This document shows positions 1 through 8,296 of a stretch of 64,000 nucleotides of DNA, piece after piece. Each line of letters opens with the position of its first letter. Position 1 is the stretch's first letter. A program made the position numbers and the translations under genes. The notes below the pieces were generated by a model. It was not told the origin of the DNA. It saw only the letters and a program-made list of their open reading frames with translations, and made no database searches. Source of the DNA: Micromonospora gifhornensis (lineage in GTDB: Bacteria; Actinomycetota; Actinomycetes; Mycobacteriales; Micromonosporaceae); NCBI RefSeq assembly GCF_016863515.1, contig NZ_BOPA01000027.1, forward strand, positions 1-64,000, in the 5' to 3' direction.

Positions 1-211
1 AACTTGCCGATCGGCGGTGGTGCCGATACTGCCGAATCTCCGCTGCTAGGGCACCTAACATGAAAACAGCCAAGAGGATCCGGAGGAACGTTCCCAAGCC
101 GAGGTTTCCCTCGCCGATCCGCGAAGCTCCACTCACACCCGCCCAAATCGCCACTGCCGCATACGCCAAGATCCAGAGCAGATGCCGACGCCGGGGACCG
201 CTTTCTACCAT
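1..211 (-). CDS. small membrane protein, 3' end outside window
   Basis: This minus-strand frame is open from an ATG at 211 to the window edge, so the gene is partial at its C-terminus (70 codons visible). The start has AAGG five bases upstream, followed by GGAG. The protein begins MVESGPRRRHLLWILAYAAV and shows two hydrophobic stretches, about residues 11-26 and 38-58, separated by a short polar loop and followed by a basic run (QYRHHRRSA). That is the look of a small two-helix membrane protein with a positively charged cytoplasmic tail. I do not recognise the family and assign no function. The plus-strand frame over the same bases has low-complexity Arg/Pro/Ser content typical of an antisense shadow. 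Confidence 0.6.
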   Translation of the reverse strand, partial: MVESGPRRRHLLWILAYAAVAIWAGVSGASRIGEGNLGLGTFLRILLAVFMLGALAAEIRQYRHHRRSAS

Positions 212-398
212 CTCCACCTTTCTCCGTCGGGCCGCGTGTCAGGCTCTCGGGCACTTTTGCAGTTATCCCTGTATCGGCCACAACTCGGGACACTGTTACT
301 ACCGGCAAAACAGGTCTCGCCAGAGCTTTCCAGGCTGCTGGAACGGTCCACCGTCGTCCGTGGACCGTCCGGGGTCGGCCGCTTCGGTCGTCGCCCAG

Positions 399-767
399 CT
401 AGTCACCCACCTGCTCGGCACCCAGGCCATCCCGACCTCCCGCGCGTTCGAGCAGGTACCCCGCTCCACCGTCTCCGGAACGCGCTCGCTGTCGCAGATC
501 ATCCAGCCGGCCTTCCTCGTAGAGCAGCCGGTTCAGCCGCCTGCGCGCATGCACATCTTGTTGGCCAAGAGTCGCCAGTTCGACATGACGGCCGGCGCGC
601 GCGAGCAGATCCATGTGCCACAGGTGCGCGTTATGGCGCTCGTGGTCGGTGCTGTAACACTCCGCGACAGCACTGACTACCGCGATTGCTCGATCCCAGT
701 CGCCCCGTTCCTCGGCGGCGCGCACAGTCTCCGACCAGTGAGGCACGGACGTAAGCGTAGGTGACAC
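399..767 (-). pseudogene. helical-repeat protein, probably truncated
   Basis: The GTG at 767 is preceded by GAGGG four bases upstream and opens a 122-residue frame beginning VSPTLTSVPHWSETVRAAEE. The first 100 residues look like real coding sequence: amphipathic helices with WDRAIAVVSAVAECY, HLWHMDLLARAGRHVELATL and RLNRLLYEEGRLDDLRQRA. This is the alpha-helical-repeat style of long (300-600 residue) actinobacterial hypothetical proteins. After the second RLDDLRQRA-type repeat the frame turns into Gly/Arg-rich sequence and stops, so the reading frame was probably lost and only the N-terminal part survives. A short intact protein is the alternative. Function unknown. Confidence 0.45.
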
Positions 768-1080
768 TCGACCCTCAGCTTGGGAATCGTGTTGATCTAC
801 ACGCTGGGTGACCACGACCGTCTCGGTCCAGCACGGGGCGTGCACACGCGACTGCAGACTGCGCTGCCGTTGACCCATCTTGCCCCCTACATCGGGCACG
901 GACCAGCACGCGGCAGGCAATGGCCCGGCGTCCGTGAGGGTCGTTGTCAGGTCTCCGTTGTACGTAGGGTGCGGAAGTGACAATAGGCGAGCGGCTCGCG
1001 AGCAGTTGGACTGGTACTGGCGCAAGAACCTGCGGCCGTCGGCCGCATAGCTGCCACAGGCTTCGGGCGACAATGGTTAC
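768..1080. other. intergenic, no gene seen
   Basis: About 310 bases between two divergent starts. Neither strand carries a frame with convincing codon use. The region must hold the promoters of the leftward truncated gene and the rightward DUF6881-like gene, but I could not pick a clear -35/-10 pair. Confidence 0.4.
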
Positions 1081-1416
1081 GTGCTCACCTACATCCGTTG
1101 GTACTGGTCCGATGATGACCGTTGGAACTACGACGAGCTGGATGCTGATCGGTGGGCGCTACGTCACGTTGAGTTGCGCGGGTCGGACGGGGTCTTCGTG
1201 GCGGCGGCGTCGCTCGCAGAGGTGCTCATCGCTCGTGACTCAGGGACCGTGGGCGCGGTATCTGAGTACGAACGGCGGTACGGGGTTGTGCCGGAGGCCC
1301 CGTTTCCTCCACCCGAGCCCGCGTTGAAGCCTGCTTTGGAAAGCCTGTCCTCCGGGGAGTTTGAGCGTCTGTGGCGGGATGCTCGTCGACACCTGGAACA
1401 GCGGACCGGCACCTGA
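1081..1416 (+). CDS. DUF6881-like hypothetical protein
   Basis: A 111-residue protein starting at a GTG (VLTYIRWYWSDDDRW). The order of features matches the DUF6881 style of small actinobacterial proteins: an N-terminal strand with Trp residues (YIRWYW), a central ELDADRWALRHVELRGSDG segment where the family has a 'WE-R-VE-F-DG' strand pair, a Pro-rich PEAPFPPPEPAL linker and a C-terminal EFERLWRDARR helix. No catalytic residues are apparent. No strong ribosome site is visible, and an overlapping ATG eight bases upstream is in another frame. It stands alone between a truncated gene and a convergent LuxR-type regulator, so context gives no functional hint. The family call is by eye and moderate. 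Confidence 0.55.
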   Translation: MLTYIRWYWSDDDRWNYDELDADRWALRHVELRGSDGVFVAAASLAEVLIARDSGTVGAVSEYERRYGVVPEAPFPPPEPALKPALESLSSGEFERLWRDARRHLEQRTGT

Positions 1417-1440
1417 CTCATTCGTGCCGAACGAATGGGT
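1416..1440. terminator. bidirectional hairpin between convergent genes
   Basis: A ten-pair stem (ACTCATTCGT with ACGAATGGGT, one G-U pair) and a five-base loop sit exactly between the stop of the rightward DUF6881-like gene and the stop of the leftward LuxR gene. There is no long T run on either side. Position and symmetry suit a shared terminator. Confidence 0.6.
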
Positions 1441-1447
1441 CGCTGCC

Positions 1448-4393
1448 TCAGCCCAGGGCGCGGGCCAGTTCGGTGCGGGAGCGGATGCCGAGCCGGTGGT
1501 AGATGTTGCGCAGGTGGTGGTCGACGGTCCGGGTGGACAGGAACATCTGCGTGGCGACCTCCCGGTTGGTGGCGCCGGCGGCGACCAGTTGGGCGATGCG
1601 CAGCTGCTGCCCGGTGAGCAGCCGTACCGCCTGCCGGTCCGGCGTACCGACGGACTCTCCCGCCGCGCGTAGTTCCACCGTGGTCTGCCGCGCCCACACG
1701 TCAGCGCCGAGCAGGACGAAGGTCTGCCGGGCCCGGTGCAGGTGGTCGCGGGCGTCGCGGGGGCGGCGGGCTCGGCGTAGTTCCCGGCCGTAGAGCAGTT
1801 CGGTGCGGGCCCGTTCGAAGGTGGCGGCGTCGGCCGGGTGCAGGCACAACGCCCGGTCGAAGTGTTCCTCGGCTTCGGCGCTGCCGCGCGGGGCCAGCAG
1901 CGCGTGGCAGCGGGCCGACAGCGCCCGGCGCAGCGGGCTGGCGGTGCTGCCGGCCCAGCGGTCGAAGACGGCGAGCGCGGCGCGGGCCCGGGCGGGTCTG
2001 CTGTCGTGGGCGGCGGCTTCCACCAGGTGGGGTGTGGCCATCACCTGGACGAGCACCTGGCCGCGTCCGGTGCCGGGTCGGGTGCCGGGTCGGGCCAGCG
2101 TGGCCAGCCGGTCGGCCGCGTCGGCGTACCGGCCGTCGACCAGGTCCAGCACCCCGAGGGCCCACTGGGCGAGGGCGTACGGGCGGCTGCCGGGTGCGGC
2201 GGTGTCGCCCAGCTCGGCGACGTGGCCGAGGCAGGCGTCGTGGTCGGCCCGCACGGCCGACAGCACGGCGAGCAGACCCAGGTGTACGCCGGCAGTGGCG
2301 TGCTGTCCGGCGGCCCGGGCCACCCGCAGTCCTTCCTGGCAGCTTTTCGCTGCGGCGTCGTGCCTGCCCAGCCAGTATTCGCTCATCGCGCGCAGTTCGA
2401 GCGCCCTGGGCAGTAGTGACACTTCGCCTCGGTCGGTGGCCAGGTCGACGGCGTCCTCGGCGAGCCGGTACGCCGCAGCGTCGACCGCGACCAGCAGGCC
2501 GGCGGCGGCCGCACCGGTCAACGCGGTCGGGGTGACTGCGGCACCGCGCAGCCGGCCGCCGAGGGCCACCGCCCGGCGCAGCAGCGGGCCGCCGTGGGCG
2601 TGCTCGCCCCGCAGGGTGGCGGCGACCCCGGCGACCAGGGTGGTCAGCAGGTCCGCCCAGGGCGGATCCCCGTCGCGGCGGAGTGCCTGCACCCGGCGGG
2701 CCACCTCGCCGTAGCGGTAGTGGTCCCCGGAGAAGCAGACGGCCTCACCGGCGCGGACCAGGGCGACCAGTGCCGACTCGCGGTCGACGTCGGCCAGTGT
2801 GGTGGCGGCGGCCAGCAGGGTGGGCAGTGCGGTCGAGGCGCGACCGCAGCGCAGGTGCATCTCACCGCGCAGCAGTTCGGCCAGGCCGCCCGTGGCAGCG
2901 GTCACCGGCGAGGCGTCGGCGCTGCATCCGGTCGGCGTGGGTGCGGTCACCGGCGGGCCAGCGGCGCTGTGCACGGTCGGCGCGGGTGGGGTCACCGGCG
3001 GGCTAGCGGCGCTGCGGCCGGTCGGCGTGGGTGGGGCCTGGTGTGGCAGTGCGCCGGTCGCGTCGGCGACGTGGTGCAGAAGCGCGTGGGCCCGCTCGGG
3101 TTGTCCCGCCTGCCAGGCGTAGCGGGCCGCGGTGACCTGCCGCGCGGTGGCGAGCGCCGCGTCGTCGCTGAGTTCGGCGGCCCGGGCCAGCGCGGTCGCG
3201 GCCACCGACCGGTCCTGGTGCGCTGCCGCCGCGTCCTCCAGCTCGGCGGCCAGCGCCGGATCATCTCCGTCGGTTGCCGCGGCCCGGTGCAGGGCCCGAC
3301 GCAGTCGCGAGCCGGTGCCGTCGAGGGCGGCGGCGAGCAGCAGGTGGGCGTCGCGGCGGGCGGTGACGGAGGCGGTCGCCTCGATCATGCTGCGGGCCAG
3401 CGGTCGGGGAAACTCGGCGCCACCGGGTGTGGTGATCCGGATCAGGCCGGCGGCCTCGGCGGGCACGAGTGCCTCGACGCCGCTGCCGGTCGCGCGCAGT
3501 GCGCGTCCCAGGGTGACCGGGTCCACGGCGGCGGCCCGGCCGGTCGGGGTGGCGAGGTCGGCTGCGGCGATCGCGGCCAGCAGCAGCGCGCCCTGGGTGT
3601 CGCGGGGCAGGCGGGCCAGCAGGGCGCGGTACGTCCGGCCGAGGGTGCCGTCGGTCGGCGGTGCGGCCGGCAGGGGTTCGGTGCCGCACCATTGGCCGGG
3701 GGTCAGCGTGTCGGCGAGGTCGACGAGTGCCTGTGGGTTTCCGGCGGCGAGGGTGGTCAGGGCGGCCAGCACCGGCTCGGGTGGTGGTGGGCCGGGGCGT
3801 CGGGCGGTCAGCAGGGCGAGGCTGTCGGAGGGGTCCAGGGGCAGTAGTCGGCGGCCGGGTATCGCCTGCGCTGCGGTGTCGTTGCCGGCGGTGAGCAGGA
3901 GCACGACCGGCAGTTGGGGCAGCCGTCGGGCCACGAAGGTCAGTACCCGCGCCGTCGGGGTGTCGCCTGCGTCGAGGTCGTCCATGGTGCAGAGCAGTGG
4001 GCCGTCGTGGGCGGCTTCGGCGAGCAGTCCGAGGACGGCGTGGGAGAGGATGAGCTGGTCGCGGTCGGGGCAGCCTTCGCCGGTCAGGGCGTCGCGCAGC
4101 ACCTGCCGCTGCCGTTCGGGTAGCGCGTGTGCGCGGTCGAGCACGGGGTCGAGCAGCCGCTGCAGTCCGGCGTAGGGCAGCATCGCCTCGTCGGCCAGGC
4201 CGGCGGCGGCCAGCAGGCGGCGACCTGCACGGTGGCGGTGGGCGTACGCCAGCAGGGCGGTGCGCCCCGCGCCGGGCTCGCCGTGCAGCAGGAGCGCTCC
4301 TCCGGCCGGTGCGGCGAGCAGCGAGCGGATCTCCCGGCACTCCCCCTGCCGGCCCCGTAGCACTTCTATTTGCACTGCTGATGCACTAACCAT
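1448..4393 (-). CDS. LuxR-family regulator with large ATP-binding domain (LAL type)
   Basis: A 981-residue protein. The ATG at 4393 is chosen because AGGTGAG lies about nine bases upstream; an in-frame GTG at 4363 lacks such a site. Domain order is that of LAL/MalT-type regulators: an N-terminal AAA-like ATPase with P-loop GEPGAGRTAL (residues 38-47), an acidic Walker-B-like MDDLDAGD, a long helical TPR-like middle, and a C-terminal LuxR DNA-binding helix-turn-helix (TNREVATQMFLSTRTVDHHL, last 60 residues). The Walker A lysine is replaced by arginine, which may weaken ATP hydrolysis. A tandem Pro/Thr/Ser repeat interrupts the middle. As the last gene of the minus-strand catabolic cluster it may activate that cluster, and an operator-like palindrome lies just inside its 5' end. 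Target genes are inference. Confidence 0.85.
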   Translation of the reverse strand: MVSASAVQIEVLRGRQGECREIRSLLAAPAGGALLLHGEPGAGRTALLAYAHRHRAGRRLLAAAGLADEAMLPYAGLQRLLDPVLDRAHALPERQRQVLRDALTGEGCPDRDQLILSHAVLGLLAEAAHDGPLLCTMDDLDAGDTPTARVLTFVARRLPQLPVVLLLTAGNDTAAQAIPGRRLLPLDPSDSLALLTARRPGPPPPEPVLAALTTLAAGNPQALVDLADTLTPGQWCGTEPLPAAPPTDGTLGRTYRALLARLPRDTQGALLLAAIAAADLATPTGRAAAVDPVTLGRALRATGSGVEALVPAEAAGLIRITTPGGAEFPRPLARSMIEATASVTARRDAHLLLAAALDGTGSRLRRALHRAAATDGDDPALAAELEDAAAAHQDRSVAATALARAAELSDDAALATARQVTAARYAWQAGQPERAHALLHHVADATGALPHQAPPTPTGRSAASPPVTPPAPTVHSAAGPPVTAPTPTGCSADASPVTAATGGLAELLRGEMHLRCGRASTALPTLLAAATTLADVDRESALVALVRAGEAVCFSGDHYRYGEVARRVQALRRDGDPPWADLLTTLVAGVAATLRGEHAHGGPLLRRAVALGGRLRGAAVTPTALTGAAAAGLLVAVDAAAYRLAEDAVDLATDRGEVSLLPRALELRAMSEYWLGRHDAAAKSCQEGLRVARAAGQHATAGVHLGLLAVLSAVRADHDACLGHVAELGDTAAPGSRPYALAQWALGVLDLVDGRYADAADRLATLARPGTRPGTGRGQVLVQVMATPHLVEAAAHDSRPARARAALAVFDRWAGSTASPLRRALSARCHALLAPRGSAEAEEHFDRALCLHPADAATFERARTELLYGRELRRARRPRDARDHLHRARQTFVLLGADVWARQTTVELRAAGESVGTPDRQAVRLLTGQQLRIAQLVAAGATNREVATQMFLSTRTVDHHLRNIYHRLGIRSRTELARALG
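2901..3035. repeat. three 45-bp in-frame tandem repeats
   Basis: Imperfect 45-bp units start at 2901, 2946 and 2991, each opening with GTCACCGGCG. They encode three copies of a 15-residue Pro/Thr/Ser/Ala-rich segment (consensus PTxxSAAxPPVTxPx) inside the LuxR-type regulator. It reads as a flexible linker and could vary in copy number between strains without shifting the frame. Confidence 0.8.
4368..4388. promoter_or_regulatory. operator-like palindrome at start of LuxR gene
   Basis: The core TTGCACTGCTGATGCA has TGCA arms and matches 16 of 21 positions of the palindrome upstream of the acyl-CoA dehydrogenase operon at 15603. It lies within the first nine codons of the LuxR-type regulator if the ATG at 4393 is used, so it would act by roadblock or downstream-operator repression. 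It could instead be a chance match. Confidence 0.4.
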
Positions 4394-4495
4394 GCATCGA
4401 GTCTCACCTATCGGACAGCGCTTGAGAAGAGGTAGAAGCGGAATTCTGCGGCAACTGCCCCAGGTCACCCGCCTCGCGGTACCGGCCGCGACCCG

Positions 4496-5107
4496 TCAGC
4501 GCTCGTCCACCTGAGCCAGCAGCGCGCCGACGGTACGGGCCATCACCGCCCGGGCGGCGTCCACGCCCAGCCCGAGGCCGTCGCGCAGGGTGGACCAGGC
4601 AGGCCAGGTGCTGGCCGCCACCACCGCGTTGACCACCTGGTCGCGTGCCGGCCCGGCGCGGTCGAGTTCCTCGGCGAACAACTGCTCGATCTCGTCGCGT
4701 ACCCGGGCGATGTGCTTGAGCCGGTTGCGGCGCAGCTGTGCGGAGAACGGCTCGCGCATCTGCGCGGCCCGCGCCGACGGTGCGATCAGTTGCAGCAGCT
4801 TGGCCCGCTGCCGGCAGAAGGCGTCGACCCGCTTGGCGAGCGGCAGGGTGGGCGAGATCGGCCGCCAGGCGGCGTCCTGCTGGCGCAGCAGCTCCGCGCC
4901 GCTGGCCTCGAACAGGGTCTCCATGTCCTTGAAGTTGGTCCAGAGCGTACGCAGGGAGATGCCGGCCCGCTCGGCGATGCGCTCACCGGTCGGACGCAGG
5001 TCGCCCTCGGAGATGAGCGCGAGATGCGCCTCGACGATGGCCGCCCGGGTGCGCTCCGCCCGCGCAGTGCGCCCGTCGACCCGACCGGCGGTCTCGGCAC
5101 CGACCAT
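4496..5107 (-). CDS. TetR-family transcriptional regulator
   Basis: A 203-residue regulator. The ATG at 5107 has GGAG eleven bases upstream; a GTG at 5125 is a possible longer start. The N-terminal helix-turn-helix is clear: RAAIVEAHLALISEGDLRPT, then GERIAERAGISLRTLWTNFKDMETLF, which occupies the position of the usual TetR 'T..IA..AGVS.GTLY.HF..K..L' segment. The C-terminal ligand domain is helical with no recognisable family. It lies 46 bases behind the ACAD10/11-type acyl-CoA dehydrogenase and in the same direction, the usual place for a local repressor sensing an acyl-CoA intermediate. The repeated palindromes in this cluster are the obvious candidate targets, but that link is inference. 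Confidence 0.85.
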   Translation of the reverse strand: MVGAETAGRVDGRTARAERTRAAIVEAHLALISEGDLRPTGERIAERAGISLRTLWTNFKDMETLFEASGAELLRQQDAAWRPISPTLPLAKRVDAFCRQRAKLLQLIAPSARAAQMREPFSAQLRRNRLKHIARVRDEIEQLFAEELDRAGPARDQVVNAVVAASTWPAWSTLRDGLGLGVDAARAVMARTVGALLAQVDER

Positions 5108-5153
5108 CCGCGCCCGTCTCCTCACCCTTGCTGCTCCCTCGTGCCAGCCGAGT

Positions 5154-6389
5154 CTAGACGCGTGCCGGTACGGCATCCGCGTCCCGATACCGGCGCAGCT
5201 CCCGGCGGGCCAGCGACTGGCGGTGCACCTCGTCGGGGCCGTCGGCGATGCGTACCGCGCGGGCACGGGCCCAGAGCCGGGCCAGCGGGGTGTCCTGGCT
5301 GACGCCGGCCGCGCCGTGGGCCTGCACCGCCCGGTCGATGATCCATTCGACCGCCTCAGGTACCGCGATCTTGATGGCCTGGATCTCGGTGTGTGCGGCC
5401 CGGTTGCCGACGGTGTCCATCAGCCAGGCGGTCTTGAGCACGAGCAGGCGGGCCTGCTCCAGGCGTACCCGGGCCTGCGCGATCCAGTCCCGCACCACGC
5501 CCTGCTCGGACAGGGGCGCACCGAAGGCGTGCCGCTGGCTGACCCGCCGGCACATCAGCTCGACGGCCCGTTCCGCCATGCCCAGCAGCCGCATGCAGTG
5601 GTGCACCCGGCCCGGACCGAGCCGGGCCTGTGAGATGGCGAAGCCGGAGCCCTCGGTGCCGATCAGGTTCGTCACCGGCACCCGTACGTCGACGAAGTCG
5701 ATCTCGGCGTGGCCGCCGTGGTCGCCGTCGTCGTACCCGAAGGCGGTCATGCCTCGACGGACGGTGACGCCCGGGGTGTCGCGCGGGACGAGGATCTGGC
5801 TGTGCTGCTGGTGCCGAAGCGCCGACGGGTCGGTCCGGCCCATCACGATGAAGATCGCGCACCGTGGGTCCATCGCGCCGGTGACGAACCACTTGCGGCC
5901 GTTGACGACGTACGCATCGCCGTCGCGTTCGATCCGGGTGGCGATGTTCGTGGCGTCGGAGGAGGCGACCGCCGGCTCGGTCATCGCGAAGGCGGACCGG
6001 ATCCGGGCGTCGAGCAGCGGGGTGAGCCATCGCTCGCGTTGCTGGGCCGAGCCGAACTGGGCGAGCAGCTCCATGTTGCCGGTGTCCGGTGCGGCGCAGT
6101 TGAGCGCCACCGGGGCCAGCCACGGGCAGTGGCCGGTGATCTCCGCCAGGGGCGCGTACTGGAGGTTGGTCAGGCCCGCGCCGTGTTCGCCGGGCAGGAA
6201 GAGATTCCACAGGCCGCGCCGACGCGCCTCGGCCTGGAGTTCGGCCACCACCGGCGGTGCCGTCCACGGTTCGTCGGCCGTCCGGGTCTGGGCTTCGAAG
6301 ATCGGCTCGGCCGGATGGACGCACTCGGTCATGAACTCGTGCAGGCGCTCGCGCAGCCGTTCGGTGGTGTCGTCGTAGCGGAAGTCCAC
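5154..6389 (-). CDS. acyl-CoA dehydrogenase, ACAD10/11 type
   Basis: A 411-residue flavoprotein of the acyl-CoA dehydrogenase fold: an N-terminal helical domain, a middle beta domain with AFAMTEPAVASSDATNI and GRKWFVTGA, and a C-terminal helical domain. The signature near the C-terminus, AHGAAGVSQDTPLA followed by RIADGPDEVH, is typical of the ACAD10/11 subgroup rather than of short- or medium-chain dehydrogenases. Its start lies one base beyond the stop of the phosphotransferase gene, so the two are translationally coupled. Mammalian ACAD10/11 and the Pseudomonas putida LvaA/LvaC pair combine the same two domains to remove a 4-hydroxyl group from hydroxyacyl-CoAs. The bacterial pair here may do the same; the substrate is not known. 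Confidence 0.88.
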   Translation of the reverse strand: MDFRYDDTTERLRERLHEFMTECVHPAEPIFEAQTRTADEPWTAPPVVAELQAEARRRGLWNLFLPGEHGAGLTNLQYAPLAEITGHCPWLAPVALNCAAPDTGNMELLAQFGSAQQRERWLTPLLDARIRSAFAMTEPAVASSDATNIATRIERDGDAYVVNGRKWFVTGAMDPRCAIFIVMGRTDPSALRHQQHSQILVPRDTPGVTVRRGMTAFGYDDGDHGGHAEIDFVDVRVPVTNLIGTEGSGFAISQARLGPGRVHHCMRLLGMAERAVELMCRRVSQRHAFGAPLSEQGVVRDWIAQARVRLEQARLLVLKTAWLMDTVGNRAAHTEIQAIKIAVPEAVEWIIDRAVQAHGAAGVSQDTPLARLWARARAVRIADGPDEVHRQSLARRELRRYRDADAVPARV

Positions 6390-6390
6390 G

Positions 6391-7455
6391 TCATCGTCTC
6401 CCTAGGGTGCTCAGGCCCTCGGCGATCAGCGGCGGCACCCGCGCGCCGATCTGGTCGAATCCGTCACCGACGGTCTGGCCCTGCACGTAGCGGTAGTGCA
6501 CGCCCTCCAGGATCACCGCGAGTTTGAAGGCGGCGAAGGCGAGATACCAGGGCAGTGCGTCGACCGACCGTCCGGTGCGTCGGGCGTACCGGGCGGCCAG
6601 TTCGTCGGTGTCGGGCTGTCCGGGTGCGGTCACCCGGCGGGCGTAGACCAGCGACAGGGCCAGGTCGGCCAGCGGGTCGCCGAGGGTGGACATCTCCCAG
6701 TCCAGTACGGCGCGTACGGTGCGGTCCTCGCCGAGCAGGACGTTGTCCAGCCGGAAGTCGCCGTGCAGCACCGCCGCCGACCGGGTCTCGGGTACGGCGG
6801 CGGCCAGCCGGTCGTGCAGTTCGCCGATGCCGGGCAGGTCCCGGCTGCGGGAGGCGTCGAGTTGGCGTTTCCAGCGGCGGACCTGCCGGGCGTTGAACCC
6901 GTCGGGGCGACCGAAGTCGGCCAGGCCGACCGAGGCCGGTTCGACCGTGTGCAGCACGGCGAGCAGGTCGATCAACCGGAACGCCAGGTCGCGTACCTGC
7001 GACGGGGACCAGCCGACAAGCTCCTCCGGTTCCCGGTGCACCCGGCCGGGCACCTGCCCCATCAGGTAGAACGGCACTCCGAGCACCGTCGGGTCGGCGC
7101 AGTGGTGGACCATCGGCGGCACCGGGACGGCGGTCGGCGCGAGGGCGTGCATCACCCGGTACTCCCGGCCCATGTCGTGGGCGGTGGCCAGGACGTGGCC
7201 CAGCGGCGGGCGGCGCAGCACCCACCGGGTCTGCCCGTCGGTCACCGCGTAGGTGAGGTTGGACCGCCCGCCGGTCAGCAGCGCGCCGTGCAGCGGCCCG
7301 GTGAGCAGCCCGGGCACCTGGCGATGCAGGTAGGTCGCCAGCCGGTCCAGGTCGAGTCCGGGCAGCGGCCCGCCGTCGTCCGAAGCGGCGTCGTCCGGTG
7401 TGGCGTCGTCCGAAGCGGCGTCGTCCGGCGTGGCGTGGTCTGCCGGGTCAGGCAT
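6391..7455 (-). CDS. APH-fold phosphotransferase (ACAD10/11 kinase-domain type)
   Basis: A 354-residue kinase-like protein of the aminoglycoside phosphotransferase fold. Visible features are the N-lobe LTGGRSNLTYAVTD loop and VLRRPP strand, the catalytic loop HGDFRLDNVLL, and the metal-binding VLDWEMSTLGDPLADLA. The last motif is characteristic of proteins related to the kinase domain of ACAD10/11 rather than of antibiotic kinases. The N-terminus carries about two copies of an acidic 10-residue repeat (DDAASDDATP). The start overlaps the end of the upstream SDR gene by eight bases, and the stop is one base before the acyl-CoA dehydrogenase start. By analogy with P. putida LvaA it may phosphorylate a hydroxyacyl-CoA for elimination by its neighbour. 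Confidence 0.82.
   Translation of the reverse strand: MPDPADHATPDDAASDDATPDDAASDDGGPLPGLDLDRLATYLHRQVPGLLTGPLHGALLTGGRSNLTYAVTDGQTRWVLRRPPLGHVLATAHDMGREYRVMHALAPTAVPVPPMVHHCADPTVLGVPFYLMGQVPGRVHREPEELVGWSPSQVRDLAFRLIDLLAVLHTVEPASVGLADFGRPDGFNARQVRRWKRQLDASRSRDLPGIGELHDRLAAAVPETRSAAVLHGDFRLDNVLLGEDRTVRAVLDWEMSTLGDPLADLALSLVYARRVTAPGQPDTDELAARYARRTGRSVDALPWYLAFAAFKLAVILEGVHYRYVQGQTVGDGFDQIGARVPPLIAEGLSTLGRR
7375..7434. repeat. two 30-bp tandem repeats in phosphotransferase 5' end
   Basis: Two nearly identical 30-bp units (7375-7404 and 7405-7434) encode DDAASDDATP-like acidic repeats at the N-terminus of the phosphotransferase. The first 25 residues are disordered in appearance and lie outside the kinase fold. 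Confidence 0.75.
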
Positions 7456-8275
7456 CGCGGTGCTCCGTCTGCTGCTGGAGGCGGTTCATGCCGCGCAGCC
7501 AGCGGTCCGGGTCGGCGGCCCGGTGGGCGTACCAGTCGGCCACCTGCGGGTGTGGCAGCACCAGGAACCGGTCGTCGTCCAGCGCCTCCAGCATGCAGTC
7601 GGCCACCCGGTCGGTGGTGACGGCGGTGGCGTCCAGCAGGGCGCTGCTCATCGCGTCGCCCGCGGCCAGCATCGGGGTACGCACACCCTGCGGGCAGAGT
7701 GCCTGCACGACGATGCCCCGGTGGGCGTACGTGGCCCGCAGCCATTCGGCGAAGCTGAGCGCGGCGTGTTTGGTCACCGCGTACGGCGCGTTGCCGAGCA
7801 TGGTCAGCAGGCCGGCGGCCGACGCGGTGACCAGCAGCCGCCCCCGCCCGGCGGCGAGCCAGTACGGCAGCAGTTCGCGGGCGGCGTAAACGTGGGACAT
7901 CACGTTGACCCGCCAGGCCGTCTCCCACGCCGCGTCGTCGGCGTCGCCTGCGGGTGCCACGCCGGCGTTGGCGCAGTACAGGTCGACGCCGCCGAGGCGT
8001 CGGCGGGCGAAGTCCACAAGTTCGGCGACACCGGCCGGGTCGGCGGCGTCACCGGGACAGGCGTGGCCGCCGATCCGAGCGGCCACGGCCTGTGCCGCCT
8101 CGGCGTCGAGGTCGTTGACGACCACGCGGGCCCCGACGGCGGCGAACCGCTCGGCGAGGGCCGCACCGATGCCGGAGCCGGCACCGGTAACCACGACCGC
8201 CGCCCCCGGCAACCACCGTGCTCCTTCCGGCTGGCCGGCGGTCGAGCCGTCGGTGGCCGGGTCGGCTGTCGACAT
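7448..8275 (-). CDS. short-chain dehydrogenase/reductase
   Basis: A 275-residue classical SDR. The ATG at 8275 has GGGAG four bases upstream. The cofactor motif TGAGSGIG follows AAVVVTG near residues 28-37, NDLDAEAA after the second strand suggests NAD preference, CANAG is the structural NAG motif, and the catalytic Tyr-Lys is in PYAVTK. The C-terminal 70 residues, with PQGVRTPML and a basic end, resemble SDRs that act on lipid or acyl substrates. Its stop overlaps the phosphotransferase start by eight bases, so SDR, kinase and dehydrogenase form one tightly coupled unit. It may oxidise or reduce the hydroxyl/keto group of the acyl substrate handled by the pair downstream; that role is inference. 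Confidence 0.85.
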   Translation of the reverse strand: MSTADPATDGSTAGQPEGARWLPGAAVVVTGAGSGIGAALAERFAAVGARVVVNDLDAEAAQAVAARIGGHACPGDAADPAGVAELVDFARRRLGGVDLYCANAGVAPAGDADDAAWETAWRVNVMSHVYAARELLPYWLAAGRGRLLVTASAAGLLTMLGNAPYAVTKHAALSFAEWLRATYAHRGIVVQALCPQGVRTPMLAAGDAMSSALLDATAVTTDRVADCMLEALDDDRFLVLPHPQVADWYAHRAADPDRWLRGMNRLQQQTEHRDA

Positions 8276-8296
8276 CGGACTCCCGTCTGCGGTCGG

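Noticed and set aside
85..94. A GGAACGTTCC palindrome resembling the TetR operators at 22775 and 22826
   Set aside because: It lies inside the coding region of the first gene, lacks the flanking GAC/GTC bases and is not near a start.
60..764. A rightward open frame of 234 codons at the window start
   Set aside because: It lies opposite two better-supported minus-strand genes that have ribosome sites and protein-like composition; this frame is Arg/Pro/Ser-rich without structure.
2901..3035. 45-bp repeats as a possible CRISPR array
   Set aside because: The units are contiguous with no spacers, are in frame inside a gene, and no cas genes occur in the window.
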